Shown: positions 46,601 through 60,111, counted from the first letter of the stretch. The stretch: DNA of 64,000 bases from Sipunculus nudus (GCA_026874595.1 CM049317.1:14624882-14688881), one strand, 5' to 3'. Program-made: numbers and translations. Notes: generated by a model from the letters alone, not told the origin.

Positions 46601-47073
46601 CACCAGAAGATGAAATGAAATGTCACTCGGTTCAAAATGTCTTGACAGCACCTTTATTCTACACTCGTGGTCAGATGGTTTCGACTTATTAAAAAAATAA
46701 TATAATAACCACTTGAACAATAATCCTGTCACATAAAAAATGACCTATAATACAGGTTATACCTGGAAATTTTCTTCTCAGTCAACATTCACCGTAAAGT
46801 TGTCTAACAATACTGCAGGCAAATATCCAATACCCATGTGTTCTATAATAACCATAACAATTAATTATACCTGTTGAAAGATACAACCGATAACGTTACC
46901 TTTAGTTTCATGAACACATAAGCAGTAGGTATATGATATATCCAAATTATATTAGAAGGCTTTGACTGTCCCGGAATGTCCCTTACTTTACAGGCAATGT
47001 GTTATATCATTTCCAGCCTTCACAATATAAAAGCATACCAATTTAAATAACTAATAAACCTGGCGAGGATATA
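45661..47073. other. Non-coding stretch with microsatellites
   Basis: Contains (GT)n at 46203-46229 and (TA)n at 46562-46595. No gene recognised. Confidence 0.5.
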
Positions 47074-48610
47074 TAGTCTATCAGCCAGACCCTGAAAATA
47101 AGGCCTGTCGGTACCAAAAGAGGGGCAATTGCTATCATTATTTTTTTAAAAGACATTGATCTATAGATTACAAAAATGCATGATAGCAGTTTAGGAGTGG
47201 TAGCTTTCTATGAAATATGAGCCTGTTTCCATGGCAACCATGGTAATTTTTGCAGTAATTATGAAATTTACAAAGAAGGCCATAACTTTGTTGATTTTGT
47301 GTATAAAAGGATGAAATAAACGCCAACATGCGTCAGAAGAAAGATATTTATTTTTAATAATATTTTCTACCCACAAAATAATTTGCATAATTATCTGTAT
47401 GCAAATATATGCTAATTTTTTTAGTAAAAATTCAAATGTTTACCCCAAACATATGTTCACAGTCCTCAGTTTTTTATCAAATAAACACTTTTAGCTTAAA
47501 CTTTACCTTACTGGATAGGAAATGTAATATGCAATACATATATGTTTGATAGTTATCATTTTTCATCTTATTTGCATCTTAATGAATATTCATTGGACAC
47601 TACCATAATGACAGTGTTCTTGATTTATCTGTCATTGCATCAGTTATTGTCTGATGTATGTCGAATGAATAATTTTAAAGCATGTTAGTATCCATGGTTT
47701 TCTATGTAATTTTCACGGCAGAATATATATTTACCAAATACACAAGCACAATTTGCATATTAAATGAGACCATTTGCATAAATTTGTATAAATTTTTATG
47801 ATTTAGATCAAAATGGAACATTTATGTTCAACAGATTTACAATCCTTTTTTTAATTAAATCAACACTTTCAGCATAACTTTACATTGCTGGGAAGAAAAT
47901 TAAGTGTACAACACATTTATATTAGATCCTCATCGATATTCATAATATTTGTATCTTAATAAATATTAATGAGACACTATTATAATAACAATGTTCTTTA
48001 TTTATTTATCACTGCATCTGTTATTGTCTACAATAATTAAATAAATGATTTTGTAAGCTTGTAATTATCCATGGTTTTCTATGTTATTTCCACAGCAGAA
48101 TATATTTACTAAATATACAAATGAAATTTGCATATTAAATGAGACTCTTTGCATAAATCTGAATATATTGCTATAATTTATATCAAAATGGCATATTTAT
48201 GTTGAATAGATTTACTATCCTATTTTTTTTAATAAAATAAAAACTTTCAGCATAAACTTTACATTGCTTGGAAGAAAATAAAGGGTACAACACATTTATA
48301 TTAGATCCTCATCGATATATCATAATATTTGCATCTTAATGAATATACATGAGACACTATTATAAAGACAGTGTTCGTGATTTATCTATCACTTTATCTC
48401 TTATTGTCTACAATAATTAAATGGATGATTTTGTAAGCGTGTAATTATCCATGCTTTTCTATGTTATTTCCACAGCAGAATAGATATTTACTAAATATAC
48501 AAATGAAATTTGCATATTAAATGAGACTCTTTGCAAAAATCTGAATAAATTTCTATATCTGAGATCAAAATGGCACATTTATGTTGATTAGATTTACAAT
48601 CTTATTTTTA
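47074..48610 (+). repeat. Long inverted repeat, left arm, built of ~378-bp tandem units
   Basis: The outer end is TAGTCTATCAGCC, then GGTACCAAAAGAGGGGCAAT and TGCTATCAT. Inside, a unit of about 378 bp repeats with GCAGAATA markers at 47718, 48095 and 48475. Each unit carries TTTGCATATTAAATGAGAC and TGCATCTTAATGAATAT-like phrases. The whole arm recurs inverted at about 54600-56042. It is cut off on the inner side by an unrelated repeat that begins GCCCCCGCCAC. Confidence 0.88.
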
Positions 48611-49069
48611 TGCCCCCGCCACAAAGTGGCCGGGGCATATAGTATTACCCATGTCCGTCCTTCAGTCATTCCAAAATCAAACAGTTGCACAAAATTTTTT
48701 TTTAGCAATGCCTGCAGATATTGGCCTGATTTTTGGTGTGTGGGCAGATAATGACCAGTTACAGATCGAGTTCACGTTTCGTCCCGGTTGACCTACTTTT
48801 GACAGTTTTACGGCTCCTAAACTTAGAAAATTTCATGAAAAATATAAATTTTCATGACAAATACACATGTATAGACTTTTTTTCGCAATGCCTGCAGATA
48901 TTGCCCTGATTTTTGGTGTGTGGTCAGATATTGACCAGTTTCAGAAACAGTTCGCGTTTCGTCCCAGTTGACCTATTTTGACCGTTCTACGGCTCCTGAA
49001 CATAGAAAATTTCATGAAAAATATAAATTTTCATGACAAATACACATGTACGCACTTTTTTTCGCAATT
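48611..49069 (+). mobile_element. Repeat fragment with GCCCCCGCCAC hairpin and ~180-bp tandem units
   Basis: Begins with the palindromic ATGCCCCCGCCAC/GTGGCCGGGGCAT, followed by TGTCCGTCC. Two ~180-bp units start at GCAATGCCTGCAGATATT (48705 and 48885), and a third begins at 49064. The terminal hairpin followed by a GTCC word recalls the Helentron-like copies, but the sequence is a different family. Confidence 0.6.
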
Positions 49070-49799
49070 TATAAAATAGTGTTTCATTATTTCCTGAAGA
49101 CTAATGGTGCCAGTGAAAATTCGAAACAAGGCCTACACGCCAAATGCTTACCTGTTTAATGGGATATACATCAGGGATGATGCTTCCAGGATAATATGCT
49201 TGACCTTTACTATTCAAGTACAATGCAAGTACTAAACATTTTAAAAACCACGTATGTACACATATGCTAAAATTTCAAGCTGAATATCAAAGTTCTAGGG
49301 ATAAACAAGCAGGAACATACCTTTGTGCAAAAACTATTGTAGGTGGCAACACTACTCTTGTATACAACGAAGCTATCCGATATGTATAGATATGCACAAT
49401 ATGATTGTGTTATATAAAAAACTTCTCTTGAATCAGGTGCACTGGGCTGAATGATCTCAGCCAAGACAGGCAGTTGCCCAAAGTCAAGCAAAGAAAATTG
49501 GCAGGTCCAACCACTGTACTAAATGAACTCTCGACCTGTACCTGGCTGCACTGAGTGAACTCTTGATCTGTTGCAACATCTGTTACAGTTGGCAGTCTGC
49601 CAAAGCTATAAATAGACCCAGACGAGACTTGGACTGTTGCCAAGTATGAAAAAGTTGGAAGTATGCAAAGTTATTTATAGATACTGACAAAATCTTGCAA
49701 TCTATTCTTATACAATTGAAAGAACCCTACCCTAGGATAATTATTGTGAAAAATTAAACCATTCAGCCTAACAGTTTCATAATAAAACATTTTAATAAT
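49070..49799. other. Unassigned loop sequence of the long inverted repeat
   Basis: No transposase-like open frame or known repeat recognised. Confidence 0.4.
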
Positions 49800-50410
49800 T
49801 CTGGAGGGAAATTACGAGTCCTATAGCTCAGAGGATATGGGTAACAGAGACCTCATTTTCTTTGGAGATTTTTATTTGGACTTCCCTGGATTTTAAATAA
49901 GAAGATTCTAGGTCTAACGGTTACGATTTGTGCCCTATAAATGGACGACCGCTTGATTTGAATGTTTTAAAAAAAAAGAAAAAAAAATTGCATGAAAATT
50001 AAAAAAATAGGTGGCACCACCAGTCTGCAGGAACTGATGAAACAATGATTAGTATGCATGCAATGAATCATGGGGACCAATGCAACAGTTATTCAGTTAC
50101 TGAAGCTTTTGCATCAAATTGTTAATTATTATATTGGGGGGGGTACTTACAAGACCCATAGCTCAGAGGATATGGGTAACAGAGACCTATTGTTGGTTTC
50201 CTTTGAGTTTTTGCATGGATCTCCCAGGATGTACTGCTAAAAAATTCTAGGTCTAACAGTTACGATTTGCGCTGTGTTAACGGCCGGACCGTCAGACAAC
50301 CAAACGCTAGCTGGACGGACGACAGACAAAGGGAAATCACTATTGCTCAGATGACGTACAGTGTGCATAGTCATTTTTAGGTCAGTTGACTGCATACAAG
50401 AGCTAGATTT
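49800..50410 (+). mobile_element. Helentron-like (pearl-type) fragment, copy 3
   Basis: Two diverged core units (from about 49810 and 50155), each with AGAGGATATGGGTAACAGAG and a TTCTAGGTCTAACRGTTACG block. A short GGACGGACGACAGACA remnant of the microsatellite and a decayed tail hairpin with GCTCAGATGAC follow. The head is missing. Same orientation as 822-1986. Confidence 0.6.
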
Positions 50411-50802
50411 CATGGGAATGGCTGGACATATTATCATTAACCTTTTTCTTCTTCTTGTTGATTTTGAAGAACATTAATTGCTATAGTTGAATGGTGATAC
50501 CACCTACAAATCTGGCATTCACATGATAAAATTCCTTATTGAAAAGGTCTTTCTAGTCACTGGTTACCTTAGTTGCTTTTTTTGTGGATGTCACTGAATG
50601 TTTGCAACTTCTTCTTAGATATTGGATAGTTGAAACTCAACCGGCCTGGCTCACATTCCAACCTCTTGATACTCTACTCTTTAACTGTAGTTTCCAATTT
50701 TTGTATAGAAGACAAATGGAGACCAGGAAACGTTGGAGCAAGTGACATCATCTATTCTTTTTGCTGCCTTGAGAGAATGCTCACAAAGCAAAAGGGTAGA
50801 TG

Positions 50803-51776
50803 TTTTTAGCTCAGCTGACTATAAGTCATCTGAGCTATAGTCATGGTCCGTTGTCGGTCGTCCGTCCGTCTGTCTGTCCGTCCGTCCGTCCGTCCGTCCG
50901 TCTGTCCGTCTGGATGTCCGTCCGTAAGACTGGCACGTTTCGACACCGTTGGACCTACGAATCTGAAATTCGGCATACAGTTAGATGTCCCCAAAATCTC
51001 CTACCATGCCAAAAATTGGGTCAATAGGACTTTGTTCCTTCGAGATATTAAGGAAAAACCTCAATTTTTTATTAGAAATCTATTTTCACACTTCAGGACT
51101 GCCTAATATCAAAACCACTCATCTGGTTTTCTTCATTTTTACCAAAAATATTCCTCTATATGGTTCCTATGTACATGCCAGATATTAAGTCAGTATTATT
51201 TAATTTAAAAAAAGTGATGGGCCCAATCATAATGGACTTTGTAAAAGAATGAGGAAAGATATTTTGTCACTTAAGACCAAAAGTGTTAAAGGTAGGAATT
51301 TGTTTTCAGTAATACTACTTTAAATAATCAAAATTTAATTGTATACCAAAAATTAAATCAAAATCTGTTAATTTTTTTTAAATATTGGCAAAAATATAAA
51401 ATTGGTACCTTAAATTTTGCCCAAGTTTTACCATGGCACGTTTTTTTCCTGTTACTGCTTTGGATTTAATTTTCAAAGCATGTTTTTGTTACCATTTCAA
51501 CTGTTAAAACTAAAAATTTGAAACCAGTTGATCAAAAACTGTAGATTTTATTCAAGTTTCCAGGTACCATGTCTTCATTGTTTACATCAGATCAGTATAA
51601 ATGCAGTGTACTGGGCAGTTACATAACACCTTCAGGTCTGACCTACTGCCACTGTGAGTGTCTGGGTCAGGCAGTAATTACCAGAGAGCCTCTCTTTCTC
51701 TCTCTCTCTGGCAGTCTAGGTCTCTTTCTCTCTCTCTCTCTCCTCTGCTTTTTCTCTTTCTTTCTCCATCTTTCTT

Positions 51777-51823
<47 letters not shown>

Positions 51824-53190
51824 AATTGCCTCCCTTCCTCCCTCCATCCCATTCTGTTGACAGGTACTATAAACTAGATACATTAGCTATAAATGTTGAT
51901 GCAATTTAGAAATGTGAATCAACTGAAATATTCACAATCACATGTATGTTATACTGTAAATTTATAGTAACATTCGGAAACTTGGATTAAAATTATGTAA
52001 TGAAAAAAAAGGAATAAATGCACATTGTTAATTTTTTCTTGGCTCAGTAGAATGGGGGAAAAATTATTTGCTTTGTTTCTCCATCTTTCTGTCTGTTTTA
52101 AATATTTAATGTTCATGAATAAACTTTTTTTATAGGCACTGTTGAATTAAATTTCATATCCTGTATGTATATGCAAGGGTGTTTTAACTCTCACCATCCC
52201 CTTCTTCATCCCACTAAGGCTTTGCTCCTTGGCACTGTGAACAATAGTTCTATGGCTATAGCATAAAATTTAATAATTAAAGAAAATATCTACAGAGGAC
52301 AGAGGCATTGTAACTCTGATCATAACACAACACCCCCCCCCCCCCCCAATCAAGTCATTGCACCTGTGGAATGGGGACGTTATGTCAACTGTATACATAT
52401 CATAAAATTGATAAAAAAGGTTTACCAAATAAATTGGATCTCATCAGACAAATGTGTAAACTGTTGAACTGTCAACAGCTTATCAAAAAGGTAACCAATG
52501 GAAAGGCATGGTCAGTTCTTAAAAATATTATTTGCAACATTTTCTTCAATCATATAAACCAACCATCGCCCAGATTACCTCTTCCTCTCAAATATTATCT
52601 ACATTTCATCATATTTTTAAGATTTTAACCTTCCAGGTGGTTCAGTACTGTTGACCATTTGTCCATAGGTACCTATGTACATGCCAGAAATTATGTCAAT
52701 ATTGTGTAATATGTAGACGTGAGGGGCATCAAAATAATGCACCTTGTCAAGACCGATCTTGTCAAGATATTATGTCATACAGTCACAAATTCATAAATCC
52801 CCTCATCAGCATAGTTAATCATAACCTTGTATCTGTCAAATTGAACTCTTGCAGTTTTCCACACACTATAGATCCTTCAACAAATAGCCTTATCATCATT
52901 ATACCACTGCTTAGCATACTGTCATTGCATTCATACTTGCTCAAATAATTTGCTTTTTTCGACCCCTCCCAAATAAATAAAAAATAAACCACTATATTTT
53001 ACTCCATATTAATCCATCAGTCAGGTTATTTCATATGTCATTTACATACATATTGCATTATATTCCTTTCTAAAAGCCCAACATGACCATGATATTCTAA
53101 GCTTTTTCTACTCAATATAGTATCACAACGGTGATACATTTATAGTCCAATCATGATCAGCTGAGCACCGTGACCCATGGGTCCCTTGTT
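50803..53190 (-). mobile_element. Helentron-like (pearl-type) element, copy 4
   Basis: On the minus strand the head at 53190 reads AACAAGGGACCCATGGGTCA plus CGGTGCTCAGCTGA. The tail hairpin occupies 50836-50808 and is followed by A-rich sequence. A GTCC/GTCT microsatellite lies at about 50858-50925 next to the tail, and a long CT-rich tract at 51685-51840. The first ~750 bp from the tail closely match 29255-30000. No Rep/helicase coding. Nested in the loop of the 47-56 kb inverted repeat. Confidence 0.72.
51685..51845. repeat. CT-rich low-complexity tract
   Basis: Mainly TC dinucleotides with TTTC and CTGG interruptions. The longest pure run is about 51780-51820. Confidence 0.93.
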
Positions 53191-54599
53191 GATGTCTATC
53201 AAGAACACAATAGAAACAGTTTTTGGTCTCTTAGGTCAGACATGGAATGTTCCATCAAGTGTCATTAATGCATTGGAAATCTTCACATTTAAGCTTTATG
53301 TCCCTAACACCAACCTGCAAAATATTAATTATCACACATATTTATTTTGCACCTAAAAAGGTGAAATTAAACCCCATCAAATGCCACCTTGTAAAGAATG
53401 TCTGTACAAGCATAGCAAACGTGCAAACTACCAAACTTGCGCCGCTGCTTTACTAAAGATCAAGATAATCCAAGTCCTGTTGGTCATGGATGTATTTGAG
53501 AAACCTCTGAAGGGAATGACAAGCTCAGTATAGATTGGATGGATGGTTCGCCAGCCCCTGAAAGTATTGGATTTGTTAGCTTGAAATTGTTCAAAATCAT
53601 GTAATCTCACTGACCACAAGTGAATCGTGCAAAGGGTAAAATGTTCAAATATGTGCAGATAAAAAAAAGTTGTGATACCCAAGTATATGACAAGAGTGGA
53701 GATGACGAGGTTGTCATATCACGTGGATACATGAGATTGATGAACTTGTATTCTGATTAAGAAAAACAAATACAAATGGGACTCATTCCTACACAAGAGA
53801 CAGGGTGACTAAAGTAATGACCAAACCTCTTCATGTCAATATAATGTACAGGAGTTTCCATTTATTAAACATAATTAATTGATTGGCAATGTGTAAGGGG
53901 TGATGCATTTAATTGTCCTTTGTAGTTAAAACAGAATTGTCTGATGTTTACATCCTAAAGTATCATACACTATCATCCTTGATATATTAAATTTAACTTA
54001 ATATCATACAGTATGCTTTATTTGTTACTAATAGCCAGTCTGGATACATGTAGTATATTCCCATGTATCCATTTGTTTAACAAGCAAATCTTAATTTGCA
54101 ACGGATAGCTGAAAACATGCATTTTAATTTCATCCAGAGATGGGTTTATTATTGTATATACTACATACTCTGTTTTTTAATATGAAGAAATAAGGTTTTG
54201 CCGGAATGAGAAATAAAAACTAATTTGAACGTTCACAGAGAAAACATACCTTATAACTGACAGAGGAAGCCTCCGAATAGTTGAATATTAAAGAAAGAAT
54301 GTTCAATATTTTATGACCGTACATATTTTTGGCTGCAGATGTATCTTGGATATAAAATAATGCAAATGTATGCAAACTCATGTTAAATGTATATGCATAC
54401 AATCTATCATGCATAGATTGCATGATGTATGCATACAATCTATCTCACTTAATATTCAAAAGACAAAGAAAAGTGTTAAGTGAAAAGCTGTGCTTAAAGT
54501 TGATAGAGATTGTTTAGTTGGAAATGGATAAATTAATAATTGTATGCTTTAACGTGTGGATATTTAAATTATCCAGTGCTTTAAAAGGTCGATATTTTC
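53191..54599. other. Unassigned loop sequence of the long inverted repeat
   Basis: No gene recognised. There is a local repeat of TGCATACAATCTATC at about 54393-54445. Confidence 0.4.
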
Positions 54600-56042
54600 A
54601 TATAAATTATGCAAATTTATTTATTTTCATTGAGAAAACTGTATAGTGCAACATACCAACCTTCCCTCTGACACTCAATATCATGAGACTAGAGACAAGG
54701 ATTTCAAAGCTATTCAACCCTGATGTACAGTTTTCACCTGAATTTTGGAAATTCATTGAAATTCAAACATTGTCACTTTAATGTCTCATTAAGATGCAAA
54801 TATTATGAATATCAATGAGTATCTAATATTAATGTGTTGTATATTTCATTTCCATTCCAGCAATATAAAGTTATACTGAAAGTGTTGATTTAATTGTAAA
54901 AAAAAACAGGATTGTAAATAAGTTCAACATAAATGTGCCATTTCGATCTAAATTGTAAAATTTATTCAGATTTATGCAAAGAATCTCATTTGATATGCAA
55001 ATTTTATTTGTATATTTAGTAAATATATATTCTGCTGTGAAAAATACATAGAAAATCACGGATACTTACACGCTTACAAAATCATCCATTTGATATATTG
55101 TAGACAATAACAGATGCAGTGATAGATAAATCAGGGACATTGTCATTATAATAGTGTCTCATGTATATTCATTATGATTCAAATATTATGCATATTGATG
55201 AGGATCTAATATAAATGTGTTGTACACTTCATTTTCTTACCAGCAATGTAAAGTTTATGCTGAAAGTGATGATTTAATTAAAAAAAAGGATTGTCAATCT
55301 GTTTAATATAAATGTGTACATTTTGATCTAAATTATAGATATTTATTCAGATTTATGCAAATAGTCTAATTTAATATGCAAATTTTAATTGTGTATTTGG
55401 TAAATATATTTTGTGCTATGAAAATTACAGAGAAAACCATAGAAACTTACATGCCTACAAAATCATCCATTCCATATATCGTAGACAATAACAGCTGCAG
55501 TGACCGATAAATCAAGAACATGGTAGTGTCTGATGAATATTCATTAAGATGCAAATAAGATGAATAATAATGATTATCAAACATAAATGCATTGTATATT
55601 TCATTTCCTGTCCAGCAAGGTGAAGTTGAAGCTGAAAGTGTTTATTTGACAAAAAACAGAGGACTGTGAACATATGTTTGGTGTAAAAAATGTGAATTTT
55701 TACTAGAAAATTTGCATATATTTGCATACAGCCAAATATGCAAATTATTTTGTGTGTAGAAAATATTATTAAAAATAAATATCTTTTTTCTGATGCATTT
55801 TGGCATTTATTTCATCCTTTTATACACAAAAATAACAAAGTTATGGCCTTCTTTGTAAATTTCATATTTACTGCCAAAATAACTATGGTTGCCATGGAAA
55901 CAGGCTCATATTTTATAGAAAGCTACCACTCTCAAACTGCTATCATGCATTTTTGCAATATATAGATGAATGTCTTTAAAAAAATTTATGATAGCAATTG
56001 CCCCTCTTTTGGTACCGACGAACCCCTCGGGCTGATAGACTA
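54600..56042 (-). repeat. Long inverted repeat, right arm
   Basis: Reverse complement of 47074-48610. The ~380-bp units are marked by TATTCTGC-like sequence at about 55035 and 55415. The outer end is ATTGCCCCTCTTTTGGTACC, then GGCTGATAGACTA ending at 56042. The inner boundary is approximate. Confidence 0.85.
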
Positions 56043-56400
56043 ATAAGGCTCATGGTTAGAGCAATACAATAAAGCTGCAGTATAAAAACATACAAAGGAC
56101 AGACACATGTTCGTATTACATCAGACCATGCACGGACATTTTACTATAAAAATGAACATCATAGTCATGTATACTTCTTGAGCTTTACACATGTGTACAG
56201 AGTCTAAAGGTTGTATAAAGAGATGAAAATTCCTGATTCAGCACCCACCTGCAGTCCAGTATGAAGAACGTGTATGTGGAGACCAAATGTTTGTACCCAA
56301 ATTTTGCACCCGATCTATCACCCATTGGCCTGATACTGAGATACAGAACAGCGGCAGATAGCAGACAGCAGAACAGACATAATGCATGCATGGTCAGGCT

Positions 56401-56819
56401 GGTGTAGCGATTTCAGATTAACCCCGCTTCAGATCGCCCCCGGATTAATTTGAAATCGATTTCACCCCCCACTAAACCAGTCCTTATCTTTGTATGTAAT
56501 GTATCATGCGGGCTGGAGCAGTGTAAGAGTCCTTTCATAGCATTTATCATATAATTCAAATTTTGTGACTTCTTATTTTATATATTGACTCTCGCTTTAA
56601 ATATTGTGCAAATTGGAGTTCATCAAATCAACATATCATGACGTAAAAACATAAAAATTAAACACTTCTAGCTAATTCAACGGGGGAGGGAGGGGGGTTA
56701 ATCTGAACAGTGCGGGGTGACCTGAAATCGGGTTTAGGCTCCGCGTAGGAGTAATCTGAAATCAATTTTAGATTACTGGGGGATTACCTGAAATGGGGTA
56801 AGCCTGAAGTCTTTACACC
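56401..56819. mobile_element. Inverted-repeat (MITE-like) element with GATTTCAG repeats
   Basis: The left end GGTGTAGCGATTTCAGATTA is mirrored by a right end whose minus-strand reading is GGTGTAAAGACTTCAGGCTT. Both arms carry several copies of TGAAATC/GATTTCA and C-runs. The flanks both contain GGTCA but give no exact duplication. Superfamily unknown. Confidence 0.6.
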
Positions 56820-56931
56820 CGGTCACCTGGATGCAAATGCAGGAGGACCAATGCTATATGCTTTCCAGGTAGTCGTATTTGTACATATATAGCCTACGCT
56901 TGGCTGAGCTATGTATGAGATAAACTATGTA

Positions 56932-57477
56932 CAGTCTAACCTCTTTCATTCGCCAACCTTGGGACTGGGGCAAATTTTGGCGGTAAGCGAGGCTGGCGGT
57001 TGATCGAGGGGTCCAAATAAGATGTCCAGGGTAGCTAAAAAAGTGCCATGCATTTCTTAGGCTCGTCTTTAACTAGTCGTTTAAAGAAACAATATTTTAT
57101 ATAACTTTATTCACATAGAAAGAAAAAATTACATATAATTAATGAAAAAACAGTGTGTACAACTTATTTACAAAGATATACATGTAAAATATATTCGGTC
57201 AAAATATATGAATAATATAAAATTCTCCTGGTGCCGTTTCACTTTCATCCGAGTGTGCCCCAAAGAATTCCGTAATGGAGCATTGTTTGCCAGCTTGTGA
57301 CTGGCCTATAATCAAGGGAATGAGGCACGTTTGGGTAAAAAAGCACCTGGCGGATGGCGGATATCGAGGCTGGCAAATGAACAAGGTATATAAGTTGTAA
57401 GGATATCGGGACTTTGTTATTTGTTGGCGATAGGCGAGGTTGGCGGATGAACAAGGGGTGAATGAATGAGGTATACT
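56932..57477. mobile_element. pogo/Tigger-like MITE
   Basis: The left end CAGTCTAACCTCTTTCATTC and the right end (minus strand AGTATACCTCATTCATTC) are imperfect inverted repeats flanked by TA at 56930-56931 and 57478-57479. Several GCCAACCTCG / CGAGGTTGGC copies occur near both ends. CAGT...ACCTC ends with a TA target are typical of pogo-group elements. No transposase. Confidence 0.65.
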
Positions 57478-57841
57478 TAATGCGGCAAGTTATATTTGAC
57501 ATGACTGGAACTCAGTTCCATTACACATACACACACACCATCAAACACACAAACATGTATATTGACCACAATTTTATATACAACAATATGCAGCATCAAG
57601 CATGAAGTAAGAGCTCAATAAAATTAAATGAAATCTGGTATTTCATCGGTGTATCGATTCATCTAAAGATAACGTAGGATCTATTTTGGGTAGGCTCTCT
57701 AAGTCACCCCCACGCCTAAGACCTTGACTAATCGACGCCCATGGAGAGAGCGTGAGACCACCCCCGACCCCCCCCCCCCCCCCCCACCCCCACCCCCCAA
57801 ACACACACAACCCCCCCCCCCCCCCAACTCTCATGCATATG

Positions 57842-57910
<69 letters not shown>

Positions 57911-60111
57911 CCAGATCATCTTTGTTAAACTGTGTAAATATATAAATCATCTTGGCAAACCAAATCGTCATCATAATATTTTTCATCGGTAATTTCACTT
58001 GTCATGTACTCTAAATAGACTGGTCTCCATGCATGGTTAACAGTAGGCCTATCAGGGCAATAATTCTGCTGGGACCAGTCTTCATACACAGCGAAAACGT
58101 TACAACTGTGACAAGTACAGACTGGGAATCCCAGCTAGGTGATTCCAAGGTTTTGTTCAGATGAATATGATGTGTTGTTATTCATTTGAGCTCAGAGGTT
58201 ATCCGGAGCCCATGTGTAAGTTATAGGTGGAGACTGTGTATAACAGCAGCATCGTGTATACACAAGTATAGACCAGGTTGGTGCATATGTATAGATTTAG
58301 CCGTACATGTATTGTAACATATTGCCTTGTGGTTGAAATTCTATTACTAAATATCAACATACATTACTAGATGTACTTTCGCTTTCTCAGAGCTGAGCAA
58401 TGTTTTATTCTCCAACCCCCATCCCCTAACACAAACACATACAGTTCCTGTATGGAGGTATTCGCGCGGGAAACTGAACCCGGAAGAATGTCATTTCCAC
58501 TCCATTTATTCATGGGAAGTGTGTCGTCCTGGAATATTTTAGTATTTATGTTGTTCCGTGAAGGGTCAAATAGAAGCATTTTAAAGCTTTCTTCGGAGTA
58601 ATATTATTCTAGCTGCCGCAAGTGTTCACTCCTTTCTCCAAGCATTCCACTTAATGCAATGCAACCCCTTTTTGGCGATATAATGTTCCTGCATACATAA
58701 CAATATTCAGTAAAAATATTCTCTATTCATACAAAAAACAAGATTATTGCGCATTTTAAAGTTAACAAAAGCGCTCGCTTTCATTTACGCTCACAAGCCA
58801 ATCCGTCAGAATGTTTATAAACACTGACGGGTGGAAATCCCCTAAGCCAACGAATCTGATTGGGCCTTTAGGTCATGTGATTAAGCTTTCATTTGGACGA
58901 TCTCTGGCAAAGTGCAATGCCAATGTTACGTCTAATATACAGCATTATCGCCTTCCCCAAGTCCTTAGTCTCCCTCATTCGCTATATAGAAGCGATATAT
59001 ATATGCATGTAGTACCTTTTTCCGACAATTGGTGAACAATTAATTTTGGGGAGAGTAAATTCTGGGAAACTGCAAAATGCAAGTCGTCAGATCGATAATC
59101 AATCTATCGAGTATTATTTACTTTACGTCCATAAAAACTCACCTTGCATGGTTAACCACCGTAATTCGTAAGTATACTACATGCAAACTAATTTGGTCTG
59201 AGTGACCTTAATTGTTCAAATATCGTGGAAAGCGGTTTGGGTATATCCGCGCGACTATCCTGTCCAGTGCCCATATAAAAAATAGGTTCCCTATGAATTG
59301 TCCATTAGGCCTATAAACATGTAATCAGGGCCACCTATGACGAAATTTTCTTTAATATGTCCCGACCTAACCATGATAGTTATTCAAACATTGTGTCAAG
59401 ACACAGGTTTTTATGGTCACAGATTAAAACGAATCCAAATTAAAACCGGTTAAGTTTGTATTTAAAATGTTAATATTCAAATTAGGGTCGCCATTGATGA
59501 AAATCATGTTTTATTCAGCATCTCAATTGGAAACCATGGTAACTGATATATAATCTTCAGACTTGAAAGCCAAGTATGTTATCCGACCATCGGAACAATT
59601 GTCAGATTTATCATCTGCATTTCAAAAGACGTAATCATAATATTTAGTGAACATTATATCTAGACCTGGGTTTTCACGGTTACTGAATTACACAAAACCA
59701 TTTAAATAAGGTTTGGTGTATTTTTAGTTTAAGTACACAAATGAAGGTTTTCCTTAAAGAAATAAAATTTCTACAATATTTCATTAACAAACTTTGAAAA
59801 TATGAATTAGAAGGACACAGTCAAGTGGCTGGGGCGTTATGTCTGGAAGCTTAACGTTCCCGTTCAATCCCCACTGATACTGCCTCCTGTATATATTCTT
59901 AAACAAGTCAAAAAGGCATATCAGTTCATGACGTCTGTCTCTGTCAAATGACAGCTTCGTCATAAAACAGGAACAAATATTAAAAACCATAATTTTTCCT
60001 ACACGAGGCTCTCCTGGTCATACATTTTTACAAAATCGCAACAAATGTTATTTTTTATATGTAAATTAGGAAGATCATTTATGAAAAATGTTTATTGCCT
60101 CTATATAAAAC
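57478..60111. other. Non-coding stretch with C-runs and a long TA microsatellite
   Basis: C-rich runs at 57769-57826 are followed by (TA)n at 57845-57906. No gene recognised in the remainder. Short open frames near 58371 and 58811 lack domain or splice support. Confidence 0.5.
57769..57906. repeat. C-run and (TA)n microsatellite cluster
   Basis: Two long C-rich runs broken by ACAC, then about 30 TA dinucleotides. Confidence 0.95.

Noticed and set aside
49400-49660. Possible exon on the minus strand with regular spacing of CAGTTGCC-like words
   Set aside because: No splice sites or domain could be identified, and the open frames overlap in several registers.
50843-51106. Plus-strand frame rich in Arg-Pro-Ser-Val repeats
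   Set aside because: It is the translation of the GTCC microsatellite inside a Helentron-like element, with no protein family behind it.
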